A stretch of DNA of 64,000 nucleotides from Candidatus Pelagibacter communis (lineage in GTDB: Bacteria > Pseudomonadota > Alphaproteobacteria > Pelagibacterales > Pelagibacteraceae). How positions within the stretch are numbered: position 1 is the stretch's first letter; the number at the start of each line of letters is the position of its first letter. The notes below the pieces were generated by a model, which saw only the letters and a list, made by a program, of their open reading frames with translations, ran no database searches and had not been told where the DNA came from. Location of the stretch: NCBI RefSeq assembly GCF_001179925.1, contig NZ_CVSF01000019.1:1-64000 (forward strand). Direction: 5' to 3'. A program made the translations under genes and the position numbers. This document shows, in pieces, positions 1 to 9,477 of this stretch.

Positions 1-1
1 G

Positions 2-73
2 ATTGCTGCTTTGGATTTTTACTTTGATCACTTTACCAATAAAATCATCACTTCCTTCAAATATAAATTTTAA
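2..73 (+). CDS. C-terminal end of an unidentified upstream gene
   Basis: An open frame runs in from the left edge and stops with TAA at 71-73, directly before the ATG at 74. The 23 visible codons give a tail ending in FTNKIITSFKYKF. The abutting stop and start are the usual operon junction in this genome, so this is probably the 3' end of a real gene. The tail is too short to identify. Confidence 0.5.
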   Translation: MAALDFYFDHFTNKIITSFKYKF

Positions 74-430
74 ATGTCAGCTAACTTTCATCCTTTGGTA
101 TATATAATTGATTATATTTTAGGGGTAATTATGTGGACTTTAATAGGAAGAGTGGCCATGAATATTTTTCAAAGAGAAGACTCTCAATTCTTCTTCATGA
201 AAGTATTTGTTAAATTTACTAATCCACTTCTAAGAATATTCAAACCAATAACACCATCATTTATAATTCAGCCCATAGTGCCATTATATGTAGCTTGGTT
301 TTTCTTTATGATAAGATTTTATTTAATGCCTTGGGTTTTAGGTTATTCGGTAATGGGTATGTTGTCTTTTCCTCTGGAAAGTGAAATTTCGAGACAAATT
401 TACCAATTTTTTAATTCAATTAAATTTTAA
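74..430 (+). CDS. YggT-like small integral membrane protein
   Basis: 118 residues, mostly hydrophobic, with an N-terminal membrane segment (about residues 8-28) and a second hydrophobic stretch (about 65-95). The segment KFTNPLLRIFKPITP near residues 47-61 matches the conserved YggT-family stretch in which NPLLRP is followed by basic residues and IPP. YggT proteins are inner-membrane proteins of poorly defined function, linked in some bacteria to division and osmotic tolerance. The ATG follows the previous stop with no gap. rpe follows after 28 bp. Family call is from motif memory only. Confidence 0.6.
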   Translation: MSANFHPLVYIIDYILGVIMWTLIGRVAMNIFQREDSQFFFMKVFVKFTNPLLRIFKPITPSFIIQPIVPLYVAWFFFMIRFYLMPWVLGYSVMGMLSFPLESEISRQIYQFFNSIKF

Positions 431-458
431 AAATTGATACTAGTATGGCTAGTTATCA

Positions 459-1115
459 ATGAAAAAAATACAAATTTCACCATCAATTTTATCTGCTGAT
501 TTTAGTCAATTAGGAAATGAAATTAAAAGATTAGAAGAGGGTGGTGCTGATATGATACATGTGGATGTTATGGATGGTCATTTTGTACCAAACTTAACTA
601 TTGGACCTCCTGTAATTAAAGCATTAAAGAAAAATACAAATATGCTTTTTGATGTTCATTTAATGATTTCTCCAGTACACAAATATATTGATGCATTTGC
701 AGATGCAGGAGCTGATATAATTACAATTCATCCCGAGGCAACGGAAGATTTAGACTCATCAATTTTAAAAATTAAAGAATTTAAAAAAAAAGTAGGAATA
801 TCTTTAAATCCAGAGACAAAACTTGATATTATAAGAAGTTACTTAGATAAAATTGATTTAGTTTTAATAATGAGCGTAAATCCAGGATTCGGTGGTCAAA
901 AATTTATGCCAGAAGTTCTAGACAAAATAAAAGAATTAAAAAAAATTCAAATTAACCATAATTTAGATTTTGATATAGAAATAGATGGTGGAATAAATTT
1001 TGAAAATTCAAAAATTGCAATTAAAGCAGGTGCAAATATTCTTGTATCGGGGACTACAGTATTCAAAAGTAATAATGGAGATATCAAGAAAAATATTGAT
1101 TTATTAAAGTCTTGA
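459..1115 (+). CDS. rpe: ribulose-phosphate 3-epimerase
   Basis: Cytoplasmic TIM-barrel enzyme that interconverts ribulose 5-phosphate and xylulose 5-phosphate in the pentose phosphate pathway. Family landmarks are present in order: SILSADF (9-15), HVDVMDGHFVPN (about 34-45, metal-binding His and Asp), VNPGFGGQKFMP (about 141-152) and EIDGGIN (about 175-181). Length 218 is normal. It heads a rightward run with the heparinase-like gene (7 bp gap) and purH. No Shine-Dalgarno is visible before the ATG, and the protein begins at the expected conserved point. Confidence 0.95.
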   Translation: MKKIQISPSILSADFSQLGNEIKRLEEGGADMIHVDVMDGHFVPNLTIGPPVIKALKKNTNMLFDVHLMISPVHKYIDAFADAGADIITIHPEATEDLDSSILKIKEFKKKVGISLNPETKLDIIRSYLDKIDLVLIMSVNPGFGGQKFMPEVLDKIKELKKIQINHNLDFDIEIDGGINFENSKIAIKAGANILVSGTTVFKSNNGDIKKNIDLLKS

Positions 1116-1122
1116 TAGTTAA

Positions 1123-2751
1123 ATGATTTTAAGAAATTCCTTAAATTTCATTCCTCAATTTTTAGAAAAAATTAAAAAACAATTTAGAAGAATTTATTTA
1201 AATTCAAATTTATATGACAAAAAAATTTCTAAAGTTGATATTAATGATATAGTTTATAAACCAAGTCCCCATCTATTATCATCTTTAATAAAATACCAGA
1301 CAAAAAAAATAAATATAAATGATATTGTAACAGAAAACATTTGGGAAAAACAAAATGATAACATTAAAGATTTTAAAAGATTAAATAATTTTTATTGGTT
1401 TTTTAGTTTAGATTTAAAATCATCTAAAAAGAATACGCGAAAAATTGTGTCAGATTGGATTAGAAAAAATTTTAGATATAATTCAAAAAGCTGGGAATTC
1501 GATTTAACTTCTAAAAGAATTATAGCTTGGCTTTCAAATCACAGCTTAACTATTGAAGAAAGTGATAAACAATATCTAAATCAATTAACTATAACAATTA
1601 AAAAACAGACAAATCATTTGATAAATGAAATTAAGAATTCAAAATTAATTGATGATAAAATAATAGGTTGTGCTGCAATAATTTTAGTTGGTTTATGTTA
1701 CAAAGATAAGAAAAACTATCTTCCGTTTGGTTTACAATTATTAAAAAAAATATCAAAATTATCTTTTGACAATTTAGGATTTCCAAAATCTAGAAATATC
1801 AAACAATTAGTATCTTATTTGAAATATTATATTTTAATTAGAGAATGGTTCAAAGAAGCACAAGTAGAAATTCCTGAACAAGTTAATGAGACAATTTATT
1901 ATTTAGGTCAAGGTTATGCATTTTTGTGGCAGAATATAAAATCAGATATTCTTATGAACGGTAATAATATTTCTAATAATTTTGAGTTTGATCAGTATTT
2001 GAAAAGATTCGGATATAATTTTAAAAATGAAAATAAAGAATTGGGAGGTTATGCGGTTTTACATAACAATAAAACATCTATCATAATGGATATTGGTCCC
2101 TCTCCTTCATCTAAATTTTCTGCAAAATATCAATCTGGAGCACTTTCATTTGAAATAAATGTTAATGGAAAAAAATTAATTAGTAATTGTGGATATTATG
2201 AAAGTAAAAACAATAAATTAATTGAATTATCCAAATCAACTGCAACCCATAGCACTTTAGTGATTGATAATAACTCTTCATGTTATCATAAAAAAAACAA
2301 AAAAAATTTTTATATAAATCGAGGTTTAAAAATTCTGAAGAAAGAGATAATTTTTGAAAAAAATTATTGGAAAATAAATGCTTCTCACGATGGATATCAT
2401 AAAAAATTTAATACAATTCACGAAAGAGAAATAGAGTTCTATCCCAACGAATTTAAATTTATAGGTACAGATAAAATTCTGATAAAAAAAATAAATTTAA
2501 ACATAAAATTTGATATTCGATTTCATTTAGAACCAAATGTAAAACTAATGAAAACCCAAAACAATAAGGCAATCCTCATAGAATTAGATGATGAAGGATG
2601 GAAATTTACTTGTAATAAATTTGATATTAATATTGATAATGGATTATATTTTGGTATTGAAAATTCTTATACACAAAATCAAAATATTTTTATTTCTGGA
2701 ATTACAAGTAACCAAAATGAAAATATTATATGGCAATTAAGTAAAATTTAA
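1123..2751 (+). CDS. heparinase II/III family protein
   Basis: 542-residue protein with a helical N-terminal half (about 60-280, with family-like segments such as FYWFFSLDL) and a beta-rich C-terminal half (about 300-540) starting near LGGYAVLHNNKTSIIMDIG. This is the layout of the heparinase II/III family of polysaccharide lyases. The real substrate of the alphaproteobacterial versions beside purH is not known to me; heparin itself is unlikely. I see no signal peptide. Its stop overlaps the purH start by one base (TAATG), so the two are translationally linked. Confidence 0.75.
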   Translation: MILRNSLNFIPQFLEKIKKQFRRIYLNSNLYDKKISKVDINDIVYKPSPHLLSSLIKYQTKKININDIVTENIWEKQNDNIKDFKRLNNFYWFFSLDLKSSKKNTRKIVSDWIRKNFRYNSKSWEFDLTSKRIIAWLSNHSLTIEESDKQYLNQLTITIKKQTNHLINEIKNSKLIDDKIIGCAAIILVGLCYKDKKNYLPFGLQLLKKISKLSFDNLGFPKSRNIKQLVSYLKYYILIREWFKEAQVEIPEQVNETIYYLGQGYAFLWQNIKSDILMNGNNISNNFEFDQYLKRFGYNFKNENKELGGYAVLHNNKTSIIMDIGPSPSSKFSAKYQSGALSFEINVNGKKLISNCGYYESKNNKLIELSKSTATHSTLVIDNNSSCYHKKNKKNFYINRGLKILKKEIIFEKNYWKINASHDGYHKKFNTIHEREIEFYPNEFKFIGTDKILIKKINLNIKFDIRFHLEPNVKLMKTQNNKAILIELDDEGWKFTCNKFDINIDNGLYFGIENSYTQNQNIFISGITSNQNENIIWQLSKI

Positions 2752-4286
2752 TGAATAGAATAAAAAGAGCCCTAATTTCTGTATCAGATAAAACAAATTT
2801 AAAGCCTCTATTGAATATTTTAAAAAAAAATAAAGTTGATATCATTAGTTCTGGTGGAACATTTAAAGAAATTAAAAAATTAAAATTTAAATGCACAGAA
2901 GTATCAGAATACACGGGCTTTTCGGAAATTTTGAATGGAAGAGTAAAAACTTTACATCCTAAAATTCATGCAGGAATTTTAAACAAAAGAAACAATAAAT
3001 CTCATACTAAAGATTTGAATAAAAATAAATTTAAAAACATTGATCTCGTAGTTGTAAATTTTTATCCTTTTGAAAAGATTTTAAAAAAAACTACAAATCA
3101 TCAAAAAATTATTGAAAACATCGATATAGGTGGTCCAGCTTTAGTCAGATCTGCAGCTAAAAACTATAAAGATGTAACTGTCATTACTTCAAGCTCCCAA
3201 TATGATAATTTTATTAAAGAAATGGTTAAATTTAAAGGCTCAACATCAATAAAGTTTAAAAAAAAGATGTCAAAAGTAGCTTTTATGGAAACTGCTTACT
3301 ATGATGCAATTATTTCAAATTACTTCAATAAAATTCAAAATGATAATTTTCCACAAAAAAAAATTATTTATGGAAATTTAATTGAAAAATTAAGGTATGG
3401 GGAAAATCCTCATCAAGAAAGTGCTATCTACTCACAAAATAATTTTTTAAAAATAAAAAAAATTCATGGAAAACTTTTAAGTTTCAACAATTATAATGAT
3501 ATTTTTTCCTCTTTAACAATATCTAAATCTCTCCCAAAAAATAGAGGAGTAGTGATTGTCAAACATTCAAATCCATGTGGAGTATCAATTTTAAAAAATA
3601 ATATAGAATGCTTTAAATCGGCTCTTACATGTGATCCAGTAAGCGCTTTTGGTGGAATAGTCTCTTGTAACTTTAAAATTAATAAAAAATTAGCTTTAGA
3701 ACTTAATAAATTATTTCTCGAAGTAGTTATTGGAAATGGATTCGATGCTAGTGCTATTAAAATTTTAAAAAAGAAAAATAATTTAAGATTGATTGATGCT
3801 TCGAATTTTACTCTTTCTGAAATATTAAAATTTAATTCTGTGGATAAAAATATTTTGGTTCAATCAGAAGATAAGAAAATTTTCACTAGAAATGATTTTA
3901 AAATTGTATCAAAAAGAAAGCCAACAAAAACACAATTAAGTGACTTAATATTCGCTTTTAATATTTGCAGATATGTAAAATCTAATGCAATAGTTTTAGC
4001 ATCCAACAGTTCAACAATAGGTATTGGTTCTGGTCAACCCAGTAGATTAGATAGTTGTCAAATAGCAATAAATAAAATGAAAAAGTACAAAAATTTATCC
4101 TCAAATATTGTTGCAGCATCAGATGCATTTTTTCCTTTCGTAGATGGAATTGAAAAATTAATACAATCAGGTGTTAAAGCTGTAATCCAACCATCCGGAT
4201 CTATAAGAGATAAAGAAATAATAAAATTTGCAAATCAAACTAATACTGTTCTGTTATTCTCTAAAACTAGACATTTCAGACATTAA
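2751..4286 (+). CDS. purH: bifunctional AICAR transformylase / IMP cyclohydrolase
   Basis: Carries out the last two steps of purine synthesis, from AICAR to IMP. The N-terminal MGS-like cyclohydrolase domain covers about residues 1-130 (SVSDKTNLKPL, SSGGTFKEI, GRVKTLHPKIHAGIL). The transformylase follows with LRYGENPHQ near 214 and KHSNPCG near 265. Length 511 is normal. The ATG overlaps the stop of the heparinase-like gene. The 3' end overlaps the convergent pterin dehydratase gene by 11 bp. Confidence 0.96.
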   Translation: MNRIKRALISVSDKTNLKPLLNILKKNKVDIISSGGTFKEIKKLKFKCTEVSEYTGFSEILNGRVKTLHPKIHAGILNKRNNKSHTKDLNKNKFKNIDLVVVNFYPFEKILKKTTNHQKIIENIDIGGPALVRSAAKNYKDVTVITSSSQYDNFIKEMVKFKGSTSIKFKKKMSKVAFMETAYYDAIISNYFNKIQNDNFPQKKIIYGNLIEKLRYGENPHQESAIYSQNNFLKIKKIHGKLLSFNNYNDIFSSLTISKSLPKNRGVVIVKHSNPCGVSILKNNIECFKSALTCDPVSAFGGIVSCNFKINKKLALELNKLFLEVVIGNGFDASAIKILKKKNNLRLIDASNFTLSEILKFNSVDKNILVQSEDKKIFTRNDFKIVSKRKPTKTQLSDLIFAFNICRYVKSNAIVLASNSSTIGIGSGQPSRLDSCQIAINKMKKYKNLSSNIVAASDAFFPFVDGIEKLIQSGVKAVIQPSGSIRDKEIIKFANQTNTVLLFSKTRHFRH

Positions 4287-4620
4287 GAATTTGATCAATT
4301 TTAGCTGCTAAAATAAAATCATTTTCAGATAAACCCTCAATTGCATGAGTAGTAATATTAATTCTTACATATCCCCAACCAAAAGTTATGTCAGGATGAT
4401 GACCTTCTTTTTCAGATATATCACTAACATTATTTACAAAATTTTGACTATCTTTAAAATTTTTGAATTTAAAATTTTTTTCTAAAAAATAATTTTTTTT
4501 TTCATTAGGTTTAATATCCCAACCATCAACTTTTTTTTGGTATTTATGGATTTCACTAACATCTAAAGCTGATACACCACCCTCACATGGAATACATCTT
4601 TTATTTATTAAATCATTCAT
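4276..4620 (-). CDS. phhB: pterin-4a-carbinolamine dehydratase
   Basis: 114 residues. The core EKEGHHPDITFGWGYVRI followed by THAIEGLSENDFILAAKID is diagnostic for the PCD/DCoH family, with the paired His residues of the active site. The enzyme dehydrates 4a-hydroxytetrahydropterin made by aromatic amino acid hydroxylases. No such hydroxylase is in this window, so the local role is uncertain. It lies 3 bp downstream of the FkbM-type gene on the same strand and overlaps the purH 3' end convergently. Confidence 0.9.
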   Translation of the reverse strand: MNDLINKRCIPCEGGVSALDVSEIHKYQKKVDGWDIKPNEKKNYFLEKNFKFKNFKDSQNFVNNVSDISEKEGHHPDITFGWGYVRINITTHAIEGLSENDFILAAKIDQILNV

Positions 4621-4623
4621 AAT

Positions 4624-5439
4624 TTATTTTAAAATTAACATCATAATTAAAATTATCAAAAACAAAATAATTAATTTCTTAAAAAATTTTTTTTTAAAAA
4701 AAATTATCAAATCTATAGGTAAATAATATTTACTTGGTATGTCATCTTTTGAACAATGTATATCTATCCAAGTTGTATTTCTTAAAGAATATAAAAGTAT
4801 AAAATTTTTTCTTGATAACCATTTACCGTGAATATCATTTCCAAATGGACCGGCAGAATGTGCTGGAAAAGAGTATTTAATTTTGTCTTTCCCTAAAAAT
4901 AAGACATTGTTTTTATATTTTTGATTTACATTAGATCCACAAACTATTTTATAAGAATTGTAGTTTTTATTATTAACTATTTCATGAAAAATTTCACTGT
5001 TATAACATTCAACAGAAAAATAATTGGGATAAATATTTTTTTTGAAAATTTCAGAAAGTATTTTATAATCATAATTTTCTACATCTATTTTAATATAATA
5101 CGGACTCCCATATTTTTTTATAAGTTCAATTAAGTTTTTTGAAGGAAGTTTTGTTTTTATAAAATGATTAATTAGTTCTTTTTTTGGTTCTGGAAACTGA
5201 CTTAATACATCTGCATCTTTATGAATATAAAAATCTTTCTCATAATCATCTCTATCAACTGTAATTATAAAATTTTCTACAACTAATCTTCCTTTTAAAA
5301 TTTCTTCTTTAAATTTATCAGTTATTTGTTTACAAAGTTTTGGATTTGCCTCTACTGCTACAACAAGGTCAGATTTCATAAGATAATAACTGATATTATC
5401 TCCATTGTTAGCACCTAGATCATAAATTATTTTTTTCAT
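4624..5439 (-). CDS. FkbM-family SAM methyltransferase with C-terminal membrane anchor
   Basis: 271 residues. The N-terminal IIYDLGANNGDNISYY is a class I SAM-binding motif I, followed by an acidic strand end (VVAVEANPKL) and YIKIDVENYDYKIL, as in FkbM methyltransferases, which often act on sugar hydroxyls. The C-terminus is lysine-rich then very hydrophobic (LIILFLIILIMMLILK), a probable membrane tail. The frame stays open upstream through the tRNA-Gly gene, but that part is only translated tRNA, so I start at the ATG at 5439. That start is 8 nt after the tRNA CCA end. Substrate unknown. Confidence 0.75.
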   Translation of the reverse strand: MKKIIYDLGANNGDNISYYLMKSDLVVAVEANPKLCKQITDKFKEEILKGRLVVENFIITVDRDDYEKDFYIHKDADVLSQFPEPKKELINHFIKTKLPSKNLIELIKKYGSPYYIKIDVENYDYKILSEIFKKNIYPNYFSVECYNSEIFHEIVNNKNYNSYKIVCGSNVNQKYKNNVLFLGKDKIKYSFPAHSAGPFGNDIHGKWLSRKNFILLYSLRNTTWIDIHCSKDDIPSKYYLPIDLIIFFKKKFFKKLIILFLIILIMMLILK

Positions 5440-5447
5440 ATTTAGGT

Positions 5448-5522
5448 TGGAGCGGGCAAAGGGGGTCGAACCCTCGACCTTCTCGTTGGCAACGAGACGC
5501 TCTACCACTGAGCTATACCCGC
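5448..5522 (-). tRNA. tRNA-Gly (anticodon GCC), CCA encoded
   Basis: Read on the minus strand, 5522 to 5448 folds as a full cloverleaf. The acceptor stem is GCGGGTA with TGCCCGC, the D arm GCTCAGTGGTAGAGC, the anticodon stem TCTCG/CGAGA with loop TTGCCAA (anticodon GCC), and the T arm contains GGGTTCGACCCCC. The discriminator is T and CCA is encoded. Without CCA the gene is 72 nt (5451-5522). The methyltransferase ATG follows after 8 nt, suggesting co-transcription. Confidence 0.97.
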
Positions 5523-5589
5523 AATTAGAAATACTATAGTTAGCCATTTTTTTTAATTCAAGCAATATTAAATGTGATATATTTTTATT

Positions 5590-6237
5590 ATGAAAAAAGA
5601 TGAATTGCCGAATATTATTCCAGTATTCCCCTTAAGTAACTTCATAATATTCCCAAAAACTACAGTGCCCCTTAATATTTTTGAGCCACGTTATATTGAA
5701 ATGATTAATGATAGTATGAAGACAAATAAGTTTATTGGAATGATACAGCCTAAAAATTCAAAAAATTCTGAAATAGCCACTCCAGAACTTTATAAAATTG
5801 GTTGTCTAGGCAAAATAACAAGTTTTAAAGAGTTAGATGATGGAAGATACCTAATCGATTTAAAAGGAATTATAAGATTTAAAATTATTAATGAAGTAAA
5901 AACCGAAAAACTCTACAGAAAATGTGAAGTAAATTTTAATGATTTTTTAAATGATCTTGATGAAAAAAAAGAAAACTTAAAATTTTCTGATTTAGAATTA
6001 ATTTTTAAAGATTTAAAATTATTATTTGAAAAAAGAGGATTTATAATAAATTGGAAAGCACTAGAAAAACAAAGTCTTGATGAAACAATTAATGCATTAG
6101 CTATGGCTTCTCCATTTAGCTTAGAAGAAAAACAAGTTCTTTTGGAAGCAATAAATTTGGATCTCAGAAAAAATAAGATAGCAGAAATTTTATCTACATA
6201 TACTTATGATGAATATCAAAACACGACTCTTCAATAA
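5590..6237 (+). CDS. LON substrate-binding-domain protein
   Basis: 215 residues carrying only the N-terminal (PUA-like) domain of Lon. IIPVFPLSNFIIFPKTTVPL then IFEPRYIEMI is the typical opening, followed by GCLGKITSFKELDDGRYLI. There is no AAA or protease domain, so it is the stand-alone LonN family common in Alphaproteobacteria, not a truncated Lon. Function is not established; substrate or RNA binding is a guess. It is divergent from the tRNA-Gly gene and convergent with the ubiH-like gene (2 bp gap). Confidence 0.85.
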   Translation: MKKDELPNIIPVFPLSNFIIFPKTTVPLNIFEPRYIEMINDSMKTNKFIGMIQPKNSKNSEIATPELYKIGCLGKITSFKELDDGRYLIDLKGIIRFKIINEVKTEKLYRKCEVNFNDFLNDLDEKKENLKFSDLELIFKDLKLLFEKRGFIINWKALEKQSLDETINALAMASPFSLEEKQVLLEAINLDLRKNKIAEILSTYTYDEYQNTTLQ

Positions 6238-6239
6238 TT

Positions 6240-7322
6240 TTAAATTCTAATACCGTTATCCGCAAATTTTTTAAAAAAATTATTAATTGTTTTATTCTTA
6301 CCGATAATATTTACAGACTTGATTAAAAAATCAGAGCTTATTTTTCTCTCAAAATTAAAAAATTCATAAACCCAATCAATGGCTGTAGAAAAAATATAAT
6401 TTTTGTCTTGTGAAATTTTTTGAAACTCTCGACAAATTGAACTATCTATATCCAGACCTAAATCAATTTTTTTATTAATCAAATTAGATAAAATTTTGAT
6501 ATCTCTTATAGACATATTATATCCCTGCCCAGCTAATGGATGAATTTTATGAAGTAGATCTCCAAACGCCAAAATATTATCTTTATAATATTTTCTTAAA
6601 TTAGATGACTTCAATTCAAAAGAACTATAGTCATAAATTTTTGTAATTGAATAAATTGGGTTATATTTTTTAATTAGATTTTTAATATCAGGATAATAAT
6701 CTTTTTTTTTTGTCTTAAGTGAATAAACCACAGAAGTTTGAGTTTCAGAAATTGGTAAAAAGGCTATTGGACCATTATTAGTAAAATTTTGATACGCTGT
6801 ATTATTATCATTTATTTTTTTATGATTAATAATAGTTGTATATGCGTAACTATTATAATTTTTTTCTAACCTGTTAGAAAAAAACTTTTTTGTAATTAAG
6901 TGATTTGAATCACAATTTATTATTAATGAATATTTCTTTTTTAAAGTATCAATATTAACTTTATTTGTTTTAAATTTTATTAAAACGTTCTTTTTCAATT
7001 TACTAGTAAGCAGTTCTTGTAATTTGTGATTCTTAATTATTGAAAAAATTTGCTTGTTATTATTATCAAATTTTAAAATCTCTTGGTTAAAGTTTTTTTC
7101 AGTATAAATCTTTATTTTATTAATTTTCCACAATATTTTTCCAATTTCCATCACATCAACATTAAAGTAATCAATATTTGATTTTGAGATACCTAATGTT
7201 CGGTATTTATTAGGTTTAATTTTTTTTTTATTTATAAAGATATCTACCGCTAATTCTTTTTTAATTAGTACGTTTGCTAACGTTAAACTAACTAGACCAT
7301 TACCAATAATGCAAACTTTCAT
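6240..7322 (-). CDS. UbiH/UbiF/COQ6-family FAD monooxygenase (ubiquinone biosynthesis)
   Basis: 360 residues. The N-terminus has a Rossmann FAD motif (IIGNGLVSLTLANVL, residues 5-19). Near residues 260-275 FGDLLHKIHPLAGQGYNMSI matches the second FAD motif (GDAAH..HPxAGQGxN) of the UbiH/COQ6 hydroxylases, which add ring hydroxyls during ubiquinone synthesis. Slightly short for the family (usually near 390-400), with loss between the motifs. Which ring position it hydroxylates cannot be told. Divergent from ftsK with 61 bp between. Confidence 0.85.
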   Translation of the reverse strand: MKVCIIGNGLVSLTLANVLIKKELAVDIFINKKKIKPNKYRTLGISKSNIDYFNVDVMEIGKILWKINKIKIYTEKNFNQEILKFDNNNKQIFSIIKNHKLQELLTSKLKKNVLIKFKTNKVNIDTLKKKYSLIINCDSNHLITKKFFSNRLEKNYNSYAYTTIINHKKINDNNTAYQNFTNNGPIAFLPISETQTSVVYSLKTKKKDYYPDIKNLIKKYNPIYSITKIYDYSSFELKSSNLRKYYKDNILAFGDLLHKIHPLAGQGYNMSIRDIKILSNLINKKIDLGLDIDSSICREFQKISQDKNYIFSTAIDWVYEFFNFERKISSDFLIKSVNIIGKNKTINNFFKKFADNGIRI

Positions 7323-7383
7323 AACAAATTAATTTTAACAATAAAAATTAGATGATACAAAGTGTTAAATTTGATTCATTAAA

Positions 7384-9477
7384 ATGAAAATTAAGAAAAT
7401 AACGATTACAATTATACAATTCTGTCTCAATCGAGTAATTGAAATCTTAGGCGTCTCAATATCTCTAGCTGGGCTTTTATTACTAGTCGCACTGATTTCT
7501 TACTCGCCAGAGGATCCAAATTTTATATTTCCAGAAAATATGGAAATAAAAAATTTTTTAGGATTTCAAGGTAGTTTTATTTCAGACCTTTTTTTTCAAT
7601 CAATAGGGATAGTTTCATTTTTGATTTCTGTAACATTTTTTTTCACAGGAATTACTGTTTTCAAAAATAAAGACTTTTTTATAATTATTGAAAATACTTT
7701 TTTTGCGATTATTTACTCTCTTTTTGGAGCTTTATTTTTTAATTTTTTTTATGAAAATGCCTTTAGGTTATATATTAACGGAAACGGTGGGTTTGTTGGA
7801 CAATATTTGAGTCAAACTTTTGTTGGTGACCTTGTTAATTTACAAACCACTATTTCATTCTATTTTTTAATTATATTAATTTTAGCTTTATTTTTAATAA
7901 GTATTAATTTTAATCCTAGAAAATTTTGGTTTTTTTTGAAAAAAACTACAAATTATTTCAACAGAAACAATAATAAATCTTATACAAATAAAAATGAAAT
8001 CATTAATGAATACATACCTCAAGACGAAATTAAAAATTTAATACAGGAAGATCTACCCTTTATAAAAGCTGAAAAAATTAAAAATAATGAAAAAACTAAA
8101 TTTCAACTTCCAAACATAGATTTATTGAAAATTCCTACCAAAAAAGAAAGGGGGAATTCATCAAAAGAAGAAGCAAAAGATCCAGAATTTCTAGAAAAAA
8201 TATTATTAGATTTTGGCGTAAATGGTAGCATTAAAAAAATAAGCCATGGACCTGTAGTCACATTAAATGAATTTGAGCCAGCAGCAGGAGTTAAGGTATC
8301 AAAAATAATTAATTTGTCAGATGATATTGCAAGGAATACCAGCTCAGAATCTGCTAGAATTTCGACTATTCCAGGAAGTAATACTATTGGGATAGAATTA
8401 CCAAACTCTTCCAGAGAAAATGTTTATTTGAGCGAAATTTTAGAAAATAACAATTTTAAAAAAAAAGAAATCAAATTACCAGTAGCATTAGGAAAAAATA
8501 TTTCCGGAACGCCAATGGTAGGAGATTTATCTTCAATGCCTCATTTGTTAATAGCTGGAACAACAGGTTCAGGTAAATCAGTTTGTGTAAATACAATTAT
8601 TCTATCTCTTCTTTTCAGACATAGTCCGGAAAAATGTAAATTTATTTTAATTGATCCAAAAATGTTAGAACTTTCTACTTATGAAGGTATTCCACATTTA
8701 TTATGTCCTGTAATTACAGAAGCAAAGAAAGCTGCGTCTGTTCTTGGTTGGGTAGTTAAAGAAATGGAAAGCAGGTATCGATTGATGACTAAAGAAGGTG
8801 TTCGAAATATTGATGGCTATAACGCAAAACATAAATTACCAATGCCATATATAGTTGTGGTGGTTGATGAAATGTCAGATTTAATGCTTGTGGCAGGTAA
8901 GGAAATTGAAAATTACATTCAAAAATTATCTCAAATGGCTCGAGCTGCTGGAATTCATATCATTATGGCAACTCAAAGACCTAGTGTAGATGTAATTACT
9001 GGAACAATTAAAGCAAATTTCCCCACTAGAATTTCATTTCAAGTAACATCCAAAATAGACAGTAGAACAATATTAGGAGAACAAGGAGCTGAACAACTTC
9101 TTGGTAAAGGAGATATGCTTTATATGTCATCAGCAAATAGAATTTTAAGAATTCATGCACCTTTTGTTTCAGAAAATGAAATTGAAAAAATAAATAATTT
9201 TCTTAGATCACAAGCAGAACCAGATTATGTAGATGAAATTTTGAATTTTGTTGACGAAAAAGAAATCAATGATGGGTCTAAAAATACTGGTGATAAAGAT
9301 GAACTCTATCAAACAGCCTTAGAAATAGTGAAATCTGAAGGCAAAGCATCAACGTCATTTTTACAAAGAAAATTACAAATCGGCTATAATAGAGCTGCAA
9401 GGATCATTGATATGATGGAAGATGAAGGCATAGTAAGCAAAGCTAATCATGTCGGTAAAAGAGACGTGCTTAAATGA
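7384..9477 (+). CDS. ftsK: DNA translocase FtsK
   Basis: Septal DNA pump that moves chromosome termini apart and activates XerCD at dif. About four membrane segments lie in residues 20-180, then a short linker. The RecA-like motor has Walker A GTTGSGKSVCVNT (near 391-403) and Walker B IVVVVDEMSDL (near 490). A winged-helix gamma domain occupies about 639-697 (SFLQRKLQIGYNRAARIIDMM), which reads KOPS sequences in characterised homologues. At 697 residues the linker is short. The stop overlaps lolA by 4 bp (ATGA). Confidence 0.96.
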   Translation: MKIKKITITIIQFCLNRVIEILGVSISLAGLLLLVALISYSPEDPNFIFPENMEIKNFLGFQGSFISDLFFQSIGIVSFLISVTFFFTGITVFKNKDFFIIIENTFFAIIYSLFGALFFNFFYENAFRLYINGNGGFVGQYLSQTFVGDLVNLQTTISFYFLIILILALFLISINFNPRKFWFFLKKTTNYFNRNNNKSYTNKNEIINEYIPQDEIKNLIQEDLPFIKAEKIKNNEKTKFQLPNIDLLKIPTKKERGNSSKEEAKDPEFLEKILLDFGVNGSIKKISHGPVVTLNEFEPAAGVKVSKIINLSDDIARNTSSESARISTIPGSNTIGIELPNSSRENVYLSEILENNNFKKKEIKLPVALGKNISGTPMVGDLSSMPHLLIAGTTGSGKSVCVNTIILSLLFRHSPEKCKFILIDPKMLELSTYEGIPHLLCPVITEAKKAASVLGWVVKEMESRYRLMTKEGVRNIDGYNAKHKLPMPYIVVVVDEMSDLMLVAGKEIENYIQKLSQMARAAGIHIIMATQRPSVDVITGTIKANFPTRISFQVTSKIDSRTILGEQGAEQLLGKGDMLYMSSANRILRIHAPFVSENEIEKINNFLRSQAEPDYVDEILNFVDEKEINDGSKNTGDKDELYQTALEIVKSEGKASTSFLQRKLQIGYNRAARIIDMMEDEGIVSKANHVGKRDVLK

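Noticed and set aside
4921-5133. 70-codon plus-strand frame opposite the methyltransferase
   Set aside because: Low-complexity Ile, Phe and Asn sequence arising from the AT-rich opposite strand; no start context or neighbour linkage.
5440-5565. N-terminal extension of the FkbM-type protein containing GYSSVVERLVANEKVEGSTP
   Set aside because: This peptide is the translated tRNA-Gly gene on the same strand, a well-known false protein start.
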